A stretch of DNA of 64,000 bases from Chaetoderma sp. LZ-2023a. Its lineage: Eukaryota; Mollusca; Caudofoveata; Chaetodermatida; Chaetodermatidae. The position numbers were made by a program, and so were the translations under genes. Positions within the stretch are counted from its first letter, which is position 1; each line of letters opens with the position of its first letter. Below, piece after piece: positions 45,091 to 56,985 of the stretch. The DNA lies in the NCBI GenBank assembly GCA_034401795.1, contig CM067374.1:95906640-95970639 (forward strand), read 5' to 3'. The notes under the pieces are model-generated. The model did not search any database. It saw only the letters and a program-made list of their open reading frames with translations, and was not told where the DNA came from.

Positions 45091-46121
45091 GTCCATAAGC
45101 ACGTCGCTTTCTCTGGATCGTGAGTGCCTTCTCAACCTCATTTGGTTTGGATGCTGTTCGTAGTGGGCATAGGATCGCCAAACCATGGGTCATCGTATGG
45201 ATCAGTGAATTAGTTTTTAAGACATTCTCCTATCTCTTCTGCCTTTCTTTAAAGAGCTGTAGGCCTACATTGCATGTCTGTTGTTCGGACATATGCATGG
45301 GACGAGTTGCTGTGCAGTGTAGCCTCAATACGTGTTGAAATTCCTGACAACATTTACTGCATTCGTGACCAGATGTTTCAATACATTTCAGCACCAGGTA
45401 AAGCCTCATTTGGATTAAGTTGGATGTCCGATGGTTGCTATCTGTTCCCCGAGGGTCTTGTAGCATGTCATGTGTCACTGAAGATGCGGTCTGGACCATA
45501 GCTAGCTTTACTGCATTGATTACCATTACGCTTAAAGCAGCAGATAAATGTGCTTCATCTTAAGGCCGTCAAGTATGTCTTAAAGACTAAATAGCAACAT
45601 TTGAGGATAAAGCTTTATAAAGCAAGGTAACCAGTAAATGACAGTCGATTGACTGTTAGGCCGAGGTTAACCGAAATCCGTACATTGTCGGATCCACAGG
45701 AAACGATTGGGCCTATCGCTCCCATCCCCACCCACCCACCTAAAGCATTCTTAGTTTATAATTTTTTAATAATAGGTAAAATTAGAAAGTCATGGCGTTA
45801 TCTGTCGCTCAGAATTCAGGAAATTGCTTCTCAGAGCATCTAAATTGCAAAATCTCATCGGGTCAAGACGCCCAACAATGTGAGTTGGACATCCCCTACA
45901 AGACCCACCACCATTCGCCCCTACCCTTAATTATCCACAGTCTAAGATCCGCACAGGAATCCGCATTTGTGTAGTATGTGGCTGACTATACTACCGTTAC
46001 TGACGAGGCCTAGTGACATATATTTGGATAGTTTGCGTGTCTACTCAAATATCTTTCATAGGATCACCGCTCCATGGCCAGAACAGACTTTGTCTAGCCT
46101 CGACCTAACATCAAGTGCTAT
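45091..46121. other. No supported gene
   Basis: A minus-strand frame at 45230-45526 has a C..C...F.....L..H pattern reminiscent of a single zinc finger, but the second His pair does not fit. It is not called. Confidence 0.4.
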
Positions 46122-49100
46122 TAGTCCGGGAGCCAATTTTCAAAAGGGGTCTAGAAGAATGGTTTCGTAGCACACCCAGTATTCAGAAGGTTTGTCTCCA
46201 TATTTTGCTAGAGCGATGTCTTGGGTATATTCTGAGCCGTGTTGTACAAGAAAATTGTGGTATCACTAACCCGTGAGAAGCCCATTTACAATAGGTGTTG
46301 AATGTAGCTCTCAAACAATTTTCACAATGGTAAATTTTTCACAAACTTAAGCGCATGTTATATCAATACAATCTTAACCAAAATGGAAAGGAGTGATCGT
46401 ATATCGCAGATTTATACATAATCAACCTCGTTTAAGACACCCGTATGTTGCTTTGTACATATTGGGGCACTTAGGTCTTCTTGTGACTAGCAATACCTTA
46501 GCTACAACAATGCCCATGTTTTCTACATTTTTCATAAGTAAACTTTTAACTGACATGCAGTGCATGTCTACACAAGCTGGCAGGACATATTTATCACGTG
46601 AGCAAATGAGAGAATGTTACTCATCCGTGTCAGAGTCATCTTCGACAATTGTATGCTGAACATTGTCACACATTTCACCTCCCATACAAAGGCATGCTTC
46701 AGTGCAGAGTAGATTGTTAGCCTTGCATTGACAGAGATCTGTTCTTTTGCAGGCAGACTTTTGACATCTACATGATGTGAGTTCAATTAATCCAAATGAA
46801 GCAGGATCCTTTGACATTAGAACAGGCTTGAGTAGACCATCCACTATACTCCAGCCATGTCCATTTGGAGTTGGAAGATTCTGAACAGCTTGCAATGAAC
46901 GTCTCCAAACAAGAGCTTGAAAATTGGCCCTTTCGGTGTGATGCTTTAGACTATTCGATGTAGGTGGAAGATTTTCATTTCTTTGTCTCTTTTGACAAAA
47001 GAGCCAATAACGGGTTTCATCAGCTGTCTTTCCCACATCCCTGGTGGTATACAACTCACAGACAAATTTCTCACATAGAATTGCAGTATTCGGTGATAAG
47101 TCAACATGTTCGCCGAGTTGGGCTAAGCTAAGCTGATGACATTCAGATGACTTTAAGAGTTTGAATGCTTTTCCCTTAGCGACTCCAAATAATGCACTAG
47201 TGCTATCACAACCTGTAAGAGAATGAAACCCAGGCAAAGACAGACAGATAGCTGGGCCCAGTACTTGAGCAACTGTATGTATTGGTATGTATCGCAATTT
47301 GTCCTTTGTGCCCGTACGGAACCATAGTTCAGAACAGTGAAGCGAACGATACGTATATATACTAAGTACTGCCACGTCTGTATCAGGAGACTGTATAACA
47401 ACACGCATGTGGTCTTTTGAAGCGTGTAGCGCGTGCAACATCATACGCGTATCTGCTTCCTCGTGATCTGATCGAAGTTCTTCCAAATACGACGAATTGT
47501 TCGCTGAAATGACAACAACATCCATTCCATCGTTAAAGCCACCAGCAAGAATGACGCAATTGTTGGCAGATAGCATATTTGGACCAGTATCACGCCACCG
47601 CATGCTGAGAAATGCAATCAGGTTACTTTTGTTGCTTGGAGTGCTGATGTACTTGCCCATTGCTTTGGAACGGGAGTATTTTCTCCACCAATCTTTACTT
47701 CCAATGCTGTTGATGACCCACGTTTTAGCCGCTCTTCCGCTTTGAGAGATTCCAGTCTATCATATCTGTCAAAAACTATATCTACTCTGTTGCAGTCTTC
47801 TTGATTCAGTGGAACTGTAAAGATGTGCCAGTATTTATCAGCTAATTCTCCAAATGTAGACGTACCTCCAGTTTTAACCATTTGCACAATTGCCATGCCA
47901 TCTACTACATAAGCTGTTGCGCCTGTCTTGTCAACAGGTGGAAGCCGTCCATCAACATTTACTTCCTTTTCTAGTTCACTTAACAAAACACTTTTCACAT
48001 TCTTTCTTAGAGTCCCATCCGTATGTGACAATGATAGTGGAACAGCAGACAGTTCATACGTCATCACTAGTTTTAAATCAACATCTCTGGACCTTGCGGC
48101 AATAATTAATCGACCAAATAGTTCGCGGTCAGATCTCACATTGTGAATTCTTTCATCATTTGTTTTGAGTTTTTTCTTCTGTGCTAGGCTGGCAAATGTT
48201 TTAAGTTTTAAGTGTGGCAACGTGTCCCAAAAGCTTCTCGTGTTAGGGTCCAGCCGGTCCTGAACAAAATTTTCCATAATCTCCTTACCAATGTCACAGG
48301 CGGAAACAAGTCTCTTGGCGATTTCACTTGGCAATACCACGCCAGTTGCAATGTTTACAAGCGGAAGACACTCGCTGTCGTCGTTTTCCGCAATATTAAA
48401 GGGATTGGTCATTATATCTGATGAGAACATCGAAAGTATCTTCTGCACATCGGTTTCATCCCTGTTCATTCGATTAGTCCCCATTTCCTTATGTACTCCA
48501 CACATGTGACTATCTTGTAACCCACACATTTGCTTTGTGACCGTTGTTATGGCTGCCCTCTCGTGGCTAGTTAAAAACCACCTCTCCAGAGCTCCTGGCT
48601 TTTGTGTTATTCCAATAATACCACCTCGCTTTTTGGAATCCAAATTAATCGATTGCTCTAAGGCCATATCTGTCCACACTTGATTGAATGGATGGTCTGA
48701 GCGACTTACGGAATGATTTCCATTCAAGAATTGTTCATGTACATGGGGATGTGTACTTGGAAGCATCTTCATGTCCGCAAGATATATTGGCAGCCATCTT
48801 GCATAATTGGTTCTGTCCATGCTGTAGAAATATGGCGCCATAGCAGCTGTAGCAGATAGGTGTGCCTGCCAATCTCCAGTTCTCTCAGCTCTTATGAATC
48901 CAAGCAGCAGCTCTACCATATGAATATATGAGTTCCAAAATGCGAACAGGTGTGATTTCGAGCTTGACTCAACTTTAAAGGATTTGAACAGCTGTTGCAA
49001 TTTATTCACGTACATACACACCTCTTTGAAATTGTCTTGCAGTGCGTCTAAGTCGTCAATGCTGCTTCGGCACATCTTAATTTTCTCATCCAGACTCTCC

Positions 49101-49730
49101 AATTCTGTTGGAGTAATGTGGTCTTCATGTTGTCCATTTTGTTGAACCCATTTGGAAAAAGACTGCCATTGTAATCGCAGCAGCGCTTCCATAACCAATT
49201 TGTGAGCCCTCACTCCTCGATTATATGACTTCCCTTTAAGTACAGCAGCAGCCGTGCTGCTACCATATGTGTTGGCCTCTATGTCCATCTATCTCATTCC
49301 AACGACCATTACCTGGGTGCTTTGTCAACAGTGGTACAGCTGGATATACAGATTCTATGATGGAGTTAGTATACATACATAAAATATAACCTTCACATTT
49401 CACCCTCGCCTTTGGTATATGCATGCAAAATGTATGTTGGATATATGTTAGGTCGATATCCGTCTAAATATCATATATGGTGAATCTAATACGATATTAC
49501 TTTGAGTTATGACAGGATCATGCTTATATCGTTGTGCACTGTGGATACAGCCAAAGCCTAGACCCCCTATGCAAAGAAATCAGGATAACTAATTAGTGCT
49601 ACCACAATTTGTTTGTACAACAGGGCTTAAAATGTGTGGGACATGTCCCCCAAGCCACAGCAAGTGTCAGACCTTCCGAATACTGGGTGTGCTACGTCAC
49701 GATTCTGACCTAGCTTTAGCTCCTGGACTA
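46122..49730 (-). mobile_element. Complete TIR element with FEN/XPG-like gene, copy 2 (inverted)
   Basis: Ends TAGTCCGGGAGC (left) and GCTCCTGGACTA (right), flanked by TA. 3609 bp, about 190 longer than copy 1 because it keeps the N-terminal coding region. The two copies are very similar throughout, including UTRs, so they moved recently. Confidence 0.8.
46617..49288 (-). pseudogene. FEN/XPG-like + CXC-domain protein, copy 2 (one-base frameshift)
   Basis: The ATG at 49286-49288 begins MDIEANTYGSS. The frame is open to about 47650, where one C is missing relative to copy 1 (GGGC for GGGCC near 47655). The following frame runs to 46617. The undamaged length would be about 890 residues. Order: helical N-terminal domain with FAFWNSYIHMVELLL; a middle with HSVSRSDHPFNQVWTDMALE; then the acidic nuclease-like blocks DGMAIVQM, FDRYDRLE, HEEADTRM, SPDTDVAVL, GCDSTSALFG; then a C-terminal CXC cysteine module (about 46660-46790) and an acidic tail. 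No DDE/D transposase motif was recognised. Confidence 0.65.
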
Positions 49731-50012
49731 TATACAGAGTTTATGTGGTGAGATGTGTAGCTAGTCAGGTCAAGTAATGCAACTCTCCTATCAACAAGGG
49801 TTGACTTGACCAGGAACGTGAGCAAGAAGCCTTGCGTTTTGGCGTTGCTCAACCAGATTTGCAACGAGAGCAACAGCCTAAATCCCCCTCCCCACCCCAC
49901 CCACTAGAGAAAGTGAAGGTCAACAATGGCGATTTTATACAAGCTAGTTGCTTAATCCGAGTTATTGGCGAAAGGAAGTGCATATGTCTGGGCCACAAGA
50001 TGCTGGTTATTT

Positions 50013-50235
50013 AATGGAGGCATCCAGTTTTAGCTATTCCCCGCCAATCTCTAGGCTCAGTCAAATTAGTTTCAAAATATTCAACAGAATGTGTATTATA
50101 TAGTAAAGACATACAATTGGTAAAGCAACGCAATCAATTAAGCGTTAGTGACGAACTTAGTTACGTCATTCATGTCGTAATTGATTATGACGTCATTGTA
50201 CATGATTATGACGTCATATTATTGATGAGGGACAC
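50013..50235 (+). mobile_element. Partial GGACCTTTCC-family MITE
   Basis: AATGGAGGCATCCAGTTTTAG start, CAGTCAAATTAGTTTCAAAA arm, AAAGACATACAATTGG block and TGACGTCA sites; the left interior is missing. Confidence 0.5.
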
Positions 50236-50249
50236 ACTGTATTCCTCCA

Positions 50250-51041
50250 TTAACTCCTCTTGTGTTAACAGCGCCTCAAAAACTCTCTTAATACGATTTA
50301 TATCTGCGAATCCCTCAATGATCAAGTTTGTCAAGAAATTAAAAAAATTTCGTCAGTGAATGTCCATGTGAATGTTTCTCAAGACGACTGTTTTGGAAGA
50401 AAATCCAAAACTTTTGCTTACTCGGTGTCTATTTGCAGGCTAAGGGAATACTATTCTTTGGAAATTTAGCACGGTTGCCGAGCCAGTCATTTCAGTGGCA
50501 GATCTTCAAAAATAATCTCCCGTCCTGCAAAATGGGGATTCCTCAAGACCCTCGCAGATGCCGCACTTGACGATTATATGTCTGGGTTGACACAAGATGC
50601 AGTTAAGACGTTACCCCCTCTTGTATTAACGTAACCCGTTAATGATCAAGTTGGTCCAAACGACCTTCGCAGTGATCTAGAGAAATGTTCATTTGTAGGC
50701 TAAGAGAATTGCATTTTGAAAATCTACCACTAGAATGACTGGCTCGGTAACCGAACCAGTCATTTCAGTGATAAATTTTCAAAAATATTCTTCTTGGTCT
50801 GAAATTGGACACTGGCTAAGCAGAAATTAGAATTTTCCTGACCATTACAGTTTTGATGAATGCCCATTTGAAGGATAACAGAAATCTTTTTTTTTATTAA
50901 TTTTCGTTATAAATGTACAAAAACACTCTTTTTGGCCGCAAAAAAATCAAAATTTCTTTGAATACCATTGGCAATTAAATGTTTAATTGAAATAAATAGT
51001 ATTTTGAGCGCTTTAATGCCCTGTTGACACAAGAGAGTTAA
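50250..51041 (-). mobile_element. Tandem or nested pair of TTAACACCTC-type MITEs
   Basis: Outer ends TTAACTCCTCTTGTGTTAA and TTGACACAAGAGAGTTAA are inverted. A second pair of internal ends sits near 50590-50630 (GGTTGACACAAG and CCCCTCTTGTATTAAC). The right half matches 14338-14718 inverted; the left half repeats similar blocks such as GCCGAGCCAGTCATTTCAG. Confidence 0.6.
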
Positions 51042-51400
51042 AGAAAGAGAGTTGTCCACAAAAGGTAGACCTATAGGTACTCTTGATCGAGAACGGTTAA
51101 TTGAAAATAATAAGTCTAAAATGGCTGCTCTGATATCAGATTATCGGCTGAAAGGACACTGACGTATGTATTCAATTATGCAAGTTAAATGTCACACGTG
51201 AAGAGCTGAACTTCCCTGGCAATACGTCTCGGAATTGGAAGCTAGTGCATGCTTATAGTGTAACGAGTCGGTACTAGTAAATATCTTAAACTAGATCTCC
51301 CTTGGTATTCTTGCTCTTGACGTCGTAATTGCGTGTATGCGTAAATATATCGAGAATGTGCTGTGCACGTGATAGCCACATCACCACTTCTGGCTGACCG
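51042..51400. other. No gene seen
   Basis: No coding frame or RNA motif recognised. Confidence 0.4.
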
Positions 51401-51402
51401 CT

Positions 51403-51700
51403 GATTGGCTACTGCTCAGCCGTTGATTGGCTGAGGCACATACCTCTGACGTCACGAGTAGCATAAAATGGGTGAAAAATCGAGAATCAGGAGAATCATC
51501 GGCGTGGAAGCCGACCCGTCAGGAGGACTGCTGGACCTGTGCGGACTAGATGTGTGCAACTGCTAACCTACGGTGATTCCTTCATCACTGCGGTGCCATT
51601 CGGATTTCAGTTCACCCGCGCCGGTAAGCAGATCTTGGCAGCACCGCGATATAACAATTTTGGATGCCTCCGGAAGGCCATCCTGGAGCAAAATAAATAA
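51403..51700 (+). promoter_or_regulatory. LTR-like promoter to polyA segment
   Basis: Two GATTGGCT boxes (51403, 51425), a TGACGTCA site (51447-51454), a TATA-like CATAAAAT (51462), then about 230 bases to AATAAATAAA (51692). This order is that of an LTR U3-R-U5 or of a short pol II gene. No coding frame is obvious and no second LTR is found in the window. Confidence 0.35.
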
Positions 51701-51759
51701 AGTTATACCACCCGCATCCAGACTTTTTATAAGGGAGCCTTTCCGCGTGCGGGCCCAAG

Positions 51760-53900
51760 ATGTGATTCTATGGAATGTAGAGCTGATGATGATCCTTGGT
51801 GGATGACCCGCCGGATCTGCTAACCATGCTGAAAAGTGGACTCAAACCTCCGCGCTGCATGTCGAGTGTGCTTAATTAAATTTTCGACCACAGTCTGGGT
51901 GGACTTTGCTCGGTACGCCGCAAGAGCTATGCAACGTACTTCGCACCGTGTGCCAGTTATTGTACGTGCAAAATTATTATATAAGTAGCCCTCTCTGTTA
52001 ATGGGTTACTCTCAACTTTCATATTACCGTCGATGGACGGAAACTTCACAACAAGCTGTTTAGGTTCTGTATTAGTGAAATGACTATCTCGTGGACATCT
52101 CCTGAACTGTTCCATTACCCTGTCCGGAGAATGTGCCGTATCCAACCTGCCTGTGGAAGCCTGCTTGCAGAGACCAGCCTGCAGAAACCTGCTTGCAGAA
52201 AACTGCCTGCGGAAATCCTTCTTGCACCAAAGATCGTGCCATCTCACGCTATCTACATATTAGCATCTCAATTTCAGTAATACGTGAACTTTTCTCGTAG
52301 CAATGACCAATAGGTACTCAAGTAGCTATACTATTGAACATTTAATTATTTCCGTGTATGGGTACTGATGACTAATAGGTACCATACCAGTCCTAGAACC
52401 GCATTCTTATCATTTCTGTTTTACTGTGAATATTGTCCTTGTTTACTGTAGGTGCTTTCAGCTAACAGCACCGTTAGGTCCAATGACCTGTGATACTTAT
52501 TCCAATCATATATTTATTCGAACAGTATTCATCATGTGCATTCGCTAGTTGTGTATACGGCAGATAGCCATCTAGTTAATATGTTTTGTTTATTTATAAA
52601 AACTCTACACTGCAGTACGCTAGGAAATATTATACAGCAACATATGTATCTGCATAACTATATCCCCACCAGCATCAATTTTACACTGAGGTCAGTGATC
52701 ATGCTCTAATTGCTTGAGCCTGACACCTAACCGACTAAACCTGGCTCTTTAGCTCGATAGGATAGGTTTAAAGTGGTTAGTGACAATTTCTCCATTAGAG
52801 ACGCATAGTGTATGCCTCTTTTCCGGTTGTTGTGGTAATGCAGCCCCACACACCGGCAAGGTTGTGTAAAATTGGCCAGTTACCTATAGGGCCTCGTATA
52901 TATATTGAGTTATTGTCTATTTCCACGATCCACCAGCCGCAAGGCTTATTAATTGTTTGGATTCCCATCAACACGTTATCAGGATCCGACCCTGGGAAAC
53001 TATCGGAGGTTTCCAAGTGGTGATAGATAAAGTGCTGATCTACATACACATCACCTGTATCTTTGGATATTAGTTAGGTAGATACCCCCGCCAAAGTAGG
53101 AAGCACTGCTTTAATTGTCAATTAAAATGTTGTAATACTGACCTGCAGTGCATCTCTGGGCATCATGAAAAGTAACCCTAATGACAGGTCAAATGTTAAC
53201 TCTGTAGCATGCGGTGATGGACAAGATGTCGCTCTCTATCTAATTCGTTGTAGTGTCTGGGTGAGGTCTTGGAACCCATCACACCCTCACAGGAAGGACG
53301 CTAGCCATGGATATCCATCTCTCCACCCCCACCATAAATGGCATGGCACTTTCTAATATTGCTTATGTGAACTGTGAAACTTGTCCTGGTAATGCTATAT
53401 GTGGTTGCGTGGCCGGGTAACTGGATTGTTATTTAATTTGGGAGCCTTGCTCCGTAACATGTACGCACGCTATCCTTTGGAGGTAGATGCTAGGCGGGTC
53501 AACTTACGGGAGGCCGAGTATCTGCGCCCAATGGATAAATGTATCTAAAGTTAGGTAGTTATCCCTGCCACTTGCAGCCAAGGCTTGTTTTCGTTACTAA
53601 CAACCAATTGGCAGGTTAGGATGTAGCAGAAGGCCTGCCTAAATAAAGCGGCAACTACCACTGCAGGAACATTGGAACTACAAGATGGTGACCTGGGAAT
53701 TCTTCGGAAATCATTCGTTCCATTTTCACGTAAACCAGTGTGCATCACATTAATTACAGCTTCACTAGGATTTTCAGCACTTAGTATTTTCTGTTTGAAC
53801 AAAAGAGTGGCCCTTTTTGCCAACTCTTTTCCTCCGCTTCAGCGTTGAAGGCATTTTCCAGTGATGGAGGCCCGCGCGAGGCACTTACCTCTCGCAACAA
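51760..53900. other. No gene recognised
   Basis: Several short frames (for example minus 51957-52247, minus 53551-53823) have no domain. 52145-52225 has imperfect repeats of CCTGCTTGCAGA type. Confidence 0.4.
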
Positions 53901-53910
53901 CACTATTCTG

Positions 53911-53979
53911 TGTGTGCGTGTGTGCGTGCGTGCGTGCGTGCATGCGTGCGTGCGTGCGTGTGGGAGGGAGGGAGGGAGG

Positions 53980-54036
<57 letters not shown>

Positions 54037-54037
54037 C
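53911..54037. repeat. GTGC / GGGA / (GT)n microsatellite
   Basis: Compound simple repeat on the plus strand. Confidence 0.95.
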
Positions 54038-54545
54038 TAGGGGTATACCAGTTTACATTAAACTATCTAGTGATTTCGTTGCTATGCTCTCTTACAGGGA
54101 TACCTCTGCGGATGTAAGGATCTGTGTGCTACCTCCGGCGGAACCACCTGGAAAGGACATCGGATGGCTCTATGTTGTGTATTATTGTGCTCATTTACTG
54201 TCAAACGAGTGATATTGTTTGTATAGTACTTATTAAATTTGTGTCTGTTGAATTATTAACATCTTATCCATTGCTCTAAATTAGTATGGACAGACATACC
54301 GGTAACACGAATAGTTGGGATGATACCATGTGGTCCAATCTTGGTGGCAATGGTTGCATGGCCGCACTGGAACATCAGTGTTCCACCGCCTCTAGAAGTC
54401 TGTCTTTGTACCTTCCGGAGAGATGCGATACGGGATCCGCAACCCCGAGATCCACAGCTAACCAGCCCTCCTGCACATCATGCATTTGCGGTACGATGGA
54501 ATGGAACGACATGGTGGACCAGCGCGTAGCCTCATGAGCTACAAG

Positions 54546-54563
54546 TGGTGCCCGATTTGGGGC
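54546..54563 (+). promoter_or_regulatory. Candidate primer-binding site of a Ty3/gypsy element
   Basis: TGGTGCCCGATTTGGGGC, starting with TGG two bases after a CTACA that could end the 5' LTR. It matches the expected complement of a tRNA 3' end (…CCA). The identity of the tRNA is not assigned. The matching 3' LTR was not found. Confidence 0.5.
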
Positions 54564-54660
54564 TAGAACGAGACGCGAACCCACGTCAACACTCAACACC
54601 CGCAAGTTTCCCCACCTTTTCGTGCATCTTCACATTACTATCCAGCGGTGCTGCGTTACG

Positions 54661-56041
54661 AACCGGAGGATATGGCTACACCTTTTCAGCAATACATTAG
54701 GAGACCTACACATCACCTTCATCAGTCACCTGCACTGCTACCGTATGAGAAATATCCATCGCAGAAACCAACAGAACGTCCACGTCGTCTACATAGCATG
54801 CCTCCACCCGTCTATAGACCTACACCTGTCTATGGACCTACATCAGGGCAGTATTCGGCAGAACCCACGTATCATGCACAGCATCAGCGACGGGAATCAC
54901 CGTCACGAACATGGTATCATCAGCATCATCAGGGGCATCGACAGGAGACACCACCACCACCACCACCACCACCACAACCACCACCACCTCCACCATCATC
55001 ACCAACACACTGACCAGCATCTGCATTCTCATCCGTTTCTCCAGCACCACCACCCGGTTCTGCGCCCATAACTTCTCCACGTGGACATGGCTGGATCATT
55101 CTCCCACCCACCCTCACCCACCCACCCACACCCCGCTAATTATAAAGTGCAATTTGAAATGATAAGTCGTACAAACCGGTGGAGTAATCGTCAAATGGGA
55201 GAATATTTAGCCGCAAAGCTGTCTGAGAAAGCGCTACAGGTCCTGGCAGACTTAGGCACAGACTACATACCATCATACATGGAATTAGAGAATGCATTGT
55301 CAGAAAGACTCGGCGACACAGCCCTCGGAGAAACAAGTCGGCTACAGCTCAAAAACTTACATCGACGCTCGGAGGAGACACTACCAGAATTAGCTAGACG
55401 CATCCATCTGCTAGTTACGCACGCCTATCCCAGCACAAATCTCGAGGGTGTCACCCATTTACATTTCGACACATTCATCAATGCGTTGAGCGGAGAACAT
55501 GCCTTGAAGGAAAAATTATTCCTCATGGAGCATGGTAGCCTACAACAATTAACAGGCACTGCGGTTCATATTGAAAACTTCTTGGAACGGGAGAAAAACA
55601 ATTGCCACCAACTGCATCCCATAGACGAGGTCAATGATGTCAATGTCGCCACCACCACAACTGGCTCAAATACTGCCACTGCTACTACCTCAGCATCCCA
55701 CCCACACGTGCAACATGAACAAATCACCAGACAAAATCACACATCTAGAGGAAAGGGGCATGGCGAATCCCATCGCTGGGCCACAACACTGCCCCAGGAT
55801 GCGGGAACCAGCACAACAATAACAACTGTCAAAATATGCACGATAGGTTAGAAGAGATTACTAAACAGATCTCCGCACTCACCAATTTGATCACGACACT
55901 CAGCATGACAGTAGCCACACAATCTACCACCAGATCAGCCACCACTATAGCTTCTGTACCACCACCAAACATGTGTTTTGGATGTGGTCAGCCAGGCCAC
56001 TGGAAGGATCGATGGCGGATCAACCTCCCTCAACAACTCTG
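54661..56041 (+). pseudogene. Ty3/gypsy gag remnant
   Basis: Three frames carry parts: a Pro/His-rich start (54661-55013, with a CCA repeat), the capsid region 55081-55851, and a tail ending at 56041. The capsid part has LAAKLSEKALQVLADL and LELARRIHLLVTHAY-like segments (ETLPELARRIHLLVTHAYPS), the classic gag helix and RR..E.L.....I..L..AYP pattern. A zinc knuckle CFGCGQPGHWKDRW near 55975-56016 has Trp in place of the last Cys. Gag would form the particle of the retrotransposon. Frameshifts and the damaged knuckle show it is dead. Confidence 0.7.
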
Positions 56042-56649
56042 ACCGCTGACCGATGCACCCCACAGCCTGAGAATCCATCAAACTAGCAAGGGCACCGATT
56101 ACAGAGTCAAGTTGGTGCCCATTCACACAACCTGGCTCAACTGCGGCCTCTGAACCACAATGTCAGGCGGCCACTACTAACACTCAATTTTCCCCTACAC
56201 CATACATGCACCCGCACCTGGCTTCCTCCATGTCATTGTGACAGAGTGATTTGCTGTGTCAAAATCACTTGTCTCAGTCAGGTTGTGTTTTGGGATATGG
56301 TTAGGTTTTTCTATAAATTTCTTTTATATGTTAGGGCAGGATAACTTTAAGGGTAACTTTAAGTTGGCACGTAGGCAGATGAAATGTATTTCGCGCTGTT
56401 TTTGCACGCGAATCTCAGGTTCGCTTCTGATTGGCCGGACAGCTAGAAAGTTGTGTGTTTGTTTAAAGGATGGTTTAAGATAGCCATTCACTGATATCCA
56501 ACTGACAAGTCAACTTGGAAGGAATGATTCCGTGAATCTAAGTGTGGAATCCTGTTTGTAGATTTGGCCTGTAGTTTGGTCAATTGACGGCAGATGATGA
56601 GGCAGTTCAGACTTTGAGCGCATATATGGAAGGAACAGTTCAGATGTGA
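56042..56649. other. Non-coding stretch between gag and protease
   Basis: No gag-pol coding is visible here. It appears to be part of an insertion within the element. Confidence 0.5.
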
Positions 56650-56985
56650 GTGTTTACCTGGGTGTTAACCTGAAGCAGTTCATGGGGTGTTTACCTGGGT
56701 GTTAACCGGAAGCAGTTCATGGGATGTTTACCTGGGTGTTAACCTGAAGCAGTTCATGGGGTGTTTACCTGGGTGTTAACCTGAAGCAGTTCATATGGTG
56801 ATGACCTGGGTGTTAACCGGAAGCAGTTCATGGGGTGTTTACCTGGGTGTTAACCTGAAGCAGTTCATTGGTGTTGACCTGGGTGTTAACCTGAAGCAGT
56901 TCATGGAATGTTAACCTGAAGCCGTTTCATGGGGTGTTTACTTGGATGTTAACATGAAGCAGTTCATGGGGTGTTTAACTGGATA
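56650..56985. repeat. 37-bp-type minisatellite, about nine units
   Basis: Unit contains GTGTTTACCTGGGTGTTAAC and CTGAAGCAGTTCATGG. Variants have CCGGAAG. It lies in the non-coding segment splitting gag from pol. Confidence 0.9.

Noticed and set aside
45230-45526. Single C2H2-like zinc finger on the minus strand
   Set aside because: The Cys pair, Phe and Leu fit but the His pair does not, and there is no second finger or domain.
46393-46659. 88-residue frame antisense to the 3' end of the FEN-like gene, also at 36531-36797
   Set aside because: Kept in both copies only because they are near-identical; it overlaps the end of the main gene and UTR and has no domain or leader.
47153-48509. Several 70-100 residue frames on both strands within the FEN-like gene
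   Set aside because: Shadows of the main coding frame.
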